From: Alcaligenaceae bacterium
GTDB lineage: Bacteria > Pseudomonadota > Gammaproteobacteria > Burkholderiales > Burkholderiaceae_B
DNA: 64,000 nucleotides
Direction of reading: 5' to 3'
Assembly (NCBI GenBank): GCA_013416405.1
Contig: JACCET010000004.1
Span: 62,001 to 126,000 of the forward strand
The translations under genes were made by a program, and so were the position numbers. Positions 63,405 through 64,000 of this stretch are shown here, one piece after another. The notes beneath the pieces were generated by a model. It was given only the letters and a program-made list of their open reading frames with translations. It was not told the DNA's origin and did no database searches. Within the stretch, counting starts at the first letter, position 1. Each line of letters starts with the position of its first letter.

Positions 63405-64000
63405 TCAACCCGCCGACGCCTCGTAGGTCCAGCTGCCTATGGTCAGCATCTCCTTGCCACCGTCCGTGGTGAAGTGCAGTTCGTACAGGTCGCGTCCGAC
63501 GTTGACGGGGATCTTGACCGTCATGCCGGCGCGGTCGTCGGCCAACGGCGCCAGCAACTGGTATTCAGGCGAGCCATTGTCGTAGCTGCTGTTGCGCACC
63601 AGGATGTAGCCCGGCAACTCGGGCAGGCTGCTCAACGTGGCATAGGGTGTTCCCATCAGAGTGGACGGAACGGTCTCTGAAGATTCGTTGGTGACGATCC
63701 AGGCCTTGCCCATTCGTGCCTGCCAGGCGGCGCCCAATGGTTCCAGCGCAAGCAGTTGCTGCCCCATGGGCAGGGTGGTCTCGTTGTAGCCGGCACCGAA
63801 CACGGAACCACGCAGCATCAAGTAACGGTAACGGTAGGGTTGTCCGTTGGCGTCGGTGCCAGACACGACCTCGAAACGGTAGCTGATGGAGGCATCGTTG
63901 CCCCACCACCAGCCGTCGCTGCGGTAGCTGTAGCTGGCGTCGCCGTTCATGGTCTGCCAAGCGCTGCCGTTCCAGGACAAGAGCGAGAAGCTGCCGTCCT
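63405..64000 (-). CDS. Unrecognised aromatic-rich protein, C-terminal part
   Basis: The minus-strand frame is open to the right window edge, so the true start lies outside. The visible C-terminal part is about 198 residues. It is rich in Trp, Tyr, Gly and Ser (SWNGSAWQTMNGDASYSYRSDGWWW is cut here by position 63890), with few charged residues. No domain is recognised. The pattern of short beta-like repeats suggests a secreted or surface-exposed beta-rich protein, but this is only a guess. The apparent start at 63980 is a TTG and is not real. Confidence 0.55.
   Translation of the reverse strand, partial: DGSFSLLSWNGSAWQTMNGDASYSYRSDGWWWGNDASISYRFEVVSGTDANGQPYRYRYLMLRGSVFGAGYNETTLPMGQQLLALEPLGAAWQARMGKAWIVTNESSETVPSTLMGTPYATLSSLPELPGYILVRNSSYDNGSPEYQLLAPLADDRAGMTVKIPVNVGRDLYELHFTTDGGKEMLTIGSWTYEASAG

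Overview
The window reads as a chromosomal segment of a betaproteobacterium, most likely family Alcaligenaceae (Bordetella/Pusillimonas-like). That is an inference from gene order (hrcA-hemH-grpE-dnaK-dnaJ beside nadK-recN-fur-bamE-dapB-murB), from Bug-family and TRAP receptors, and from a Bordetella-like lipid A glycosylation locus. No integrase, transposase, phage gene, rRNA operon or CRISPR array was seen.

Layout. 1-5.5 kb: the N-terminus of a TonB-dependent receptor with a Fur-box-like site, then a two-component system and a GtrA / ArnC-like / ArnT-like operon predicted to decorate lipid A. Both promoters carry the same array of four TTG(A/T) repeats at an exact 11-bp period, so the regulator probably controls itself and the glycosylation operon. 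5.5-14.6 kb: tehB-like methyltransferase, isocitrate dehydrogenase, DUF1841, two small cytochromes c, and a MoxR-GNAT-VWA-M16 peptidase cluster. 14.7-26.6 kb: the chaperone block dnaJ, dnaK, grpE, hemH, hrcA, with sigma-32-like promoters before dnaK and grpE, then nadK, recN, fur, bamE, dapB and murB. 26.7-35.8 kb: two tRNA-Gly(GCC) genes bracket an SOS-box-controlled FAN1-like nuclease plus iron-sulfur helicase operon and a cytochrome c oxidase operon with a fused subunit I-III. 35.8-40 kb: an orphan membrane-anchored protein, a DUF3313 lipoprotein, a degenerate LysM/LytM lipoprotein, and a class II aldolase beside a LysR regulator.

40-53 kb is the most interesting metabolic region. A CUT1 sugar ABC importer, an SDR dehydrogenase, a GntR/FCD regulator and a seven-gene catabolic operon (denD, otnK, otnC, otnI, a split transketolase and ltnD) sit together. 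An identical 13-base motif overlaps a -10-like sequence upstream of both the importer and denD. This looks like one regulon for D-erythronate/L-threonate-type acids in which the split transketolase is not explained by the known pathway.

53-64 kb: Fcy1-type cytosine deaminase, an SLT-like lipoprotein, a TRAP transporter operon ending in a ketopantoate-reductase-like gene, an orphan isochorismate synthase, a Bug receptor, an Hsp15-like protein, the lipid A deacylase PagL, a phospholipase-D-like lipoprotein, tRNA-Cys, and the C-terminal part of an unrecognised aromatic-rich protein cut by the window end. Except for 26629-26942, which holds a tRNA, its promoter and its terminator, no gene-free stretch exceeds 300 bases.
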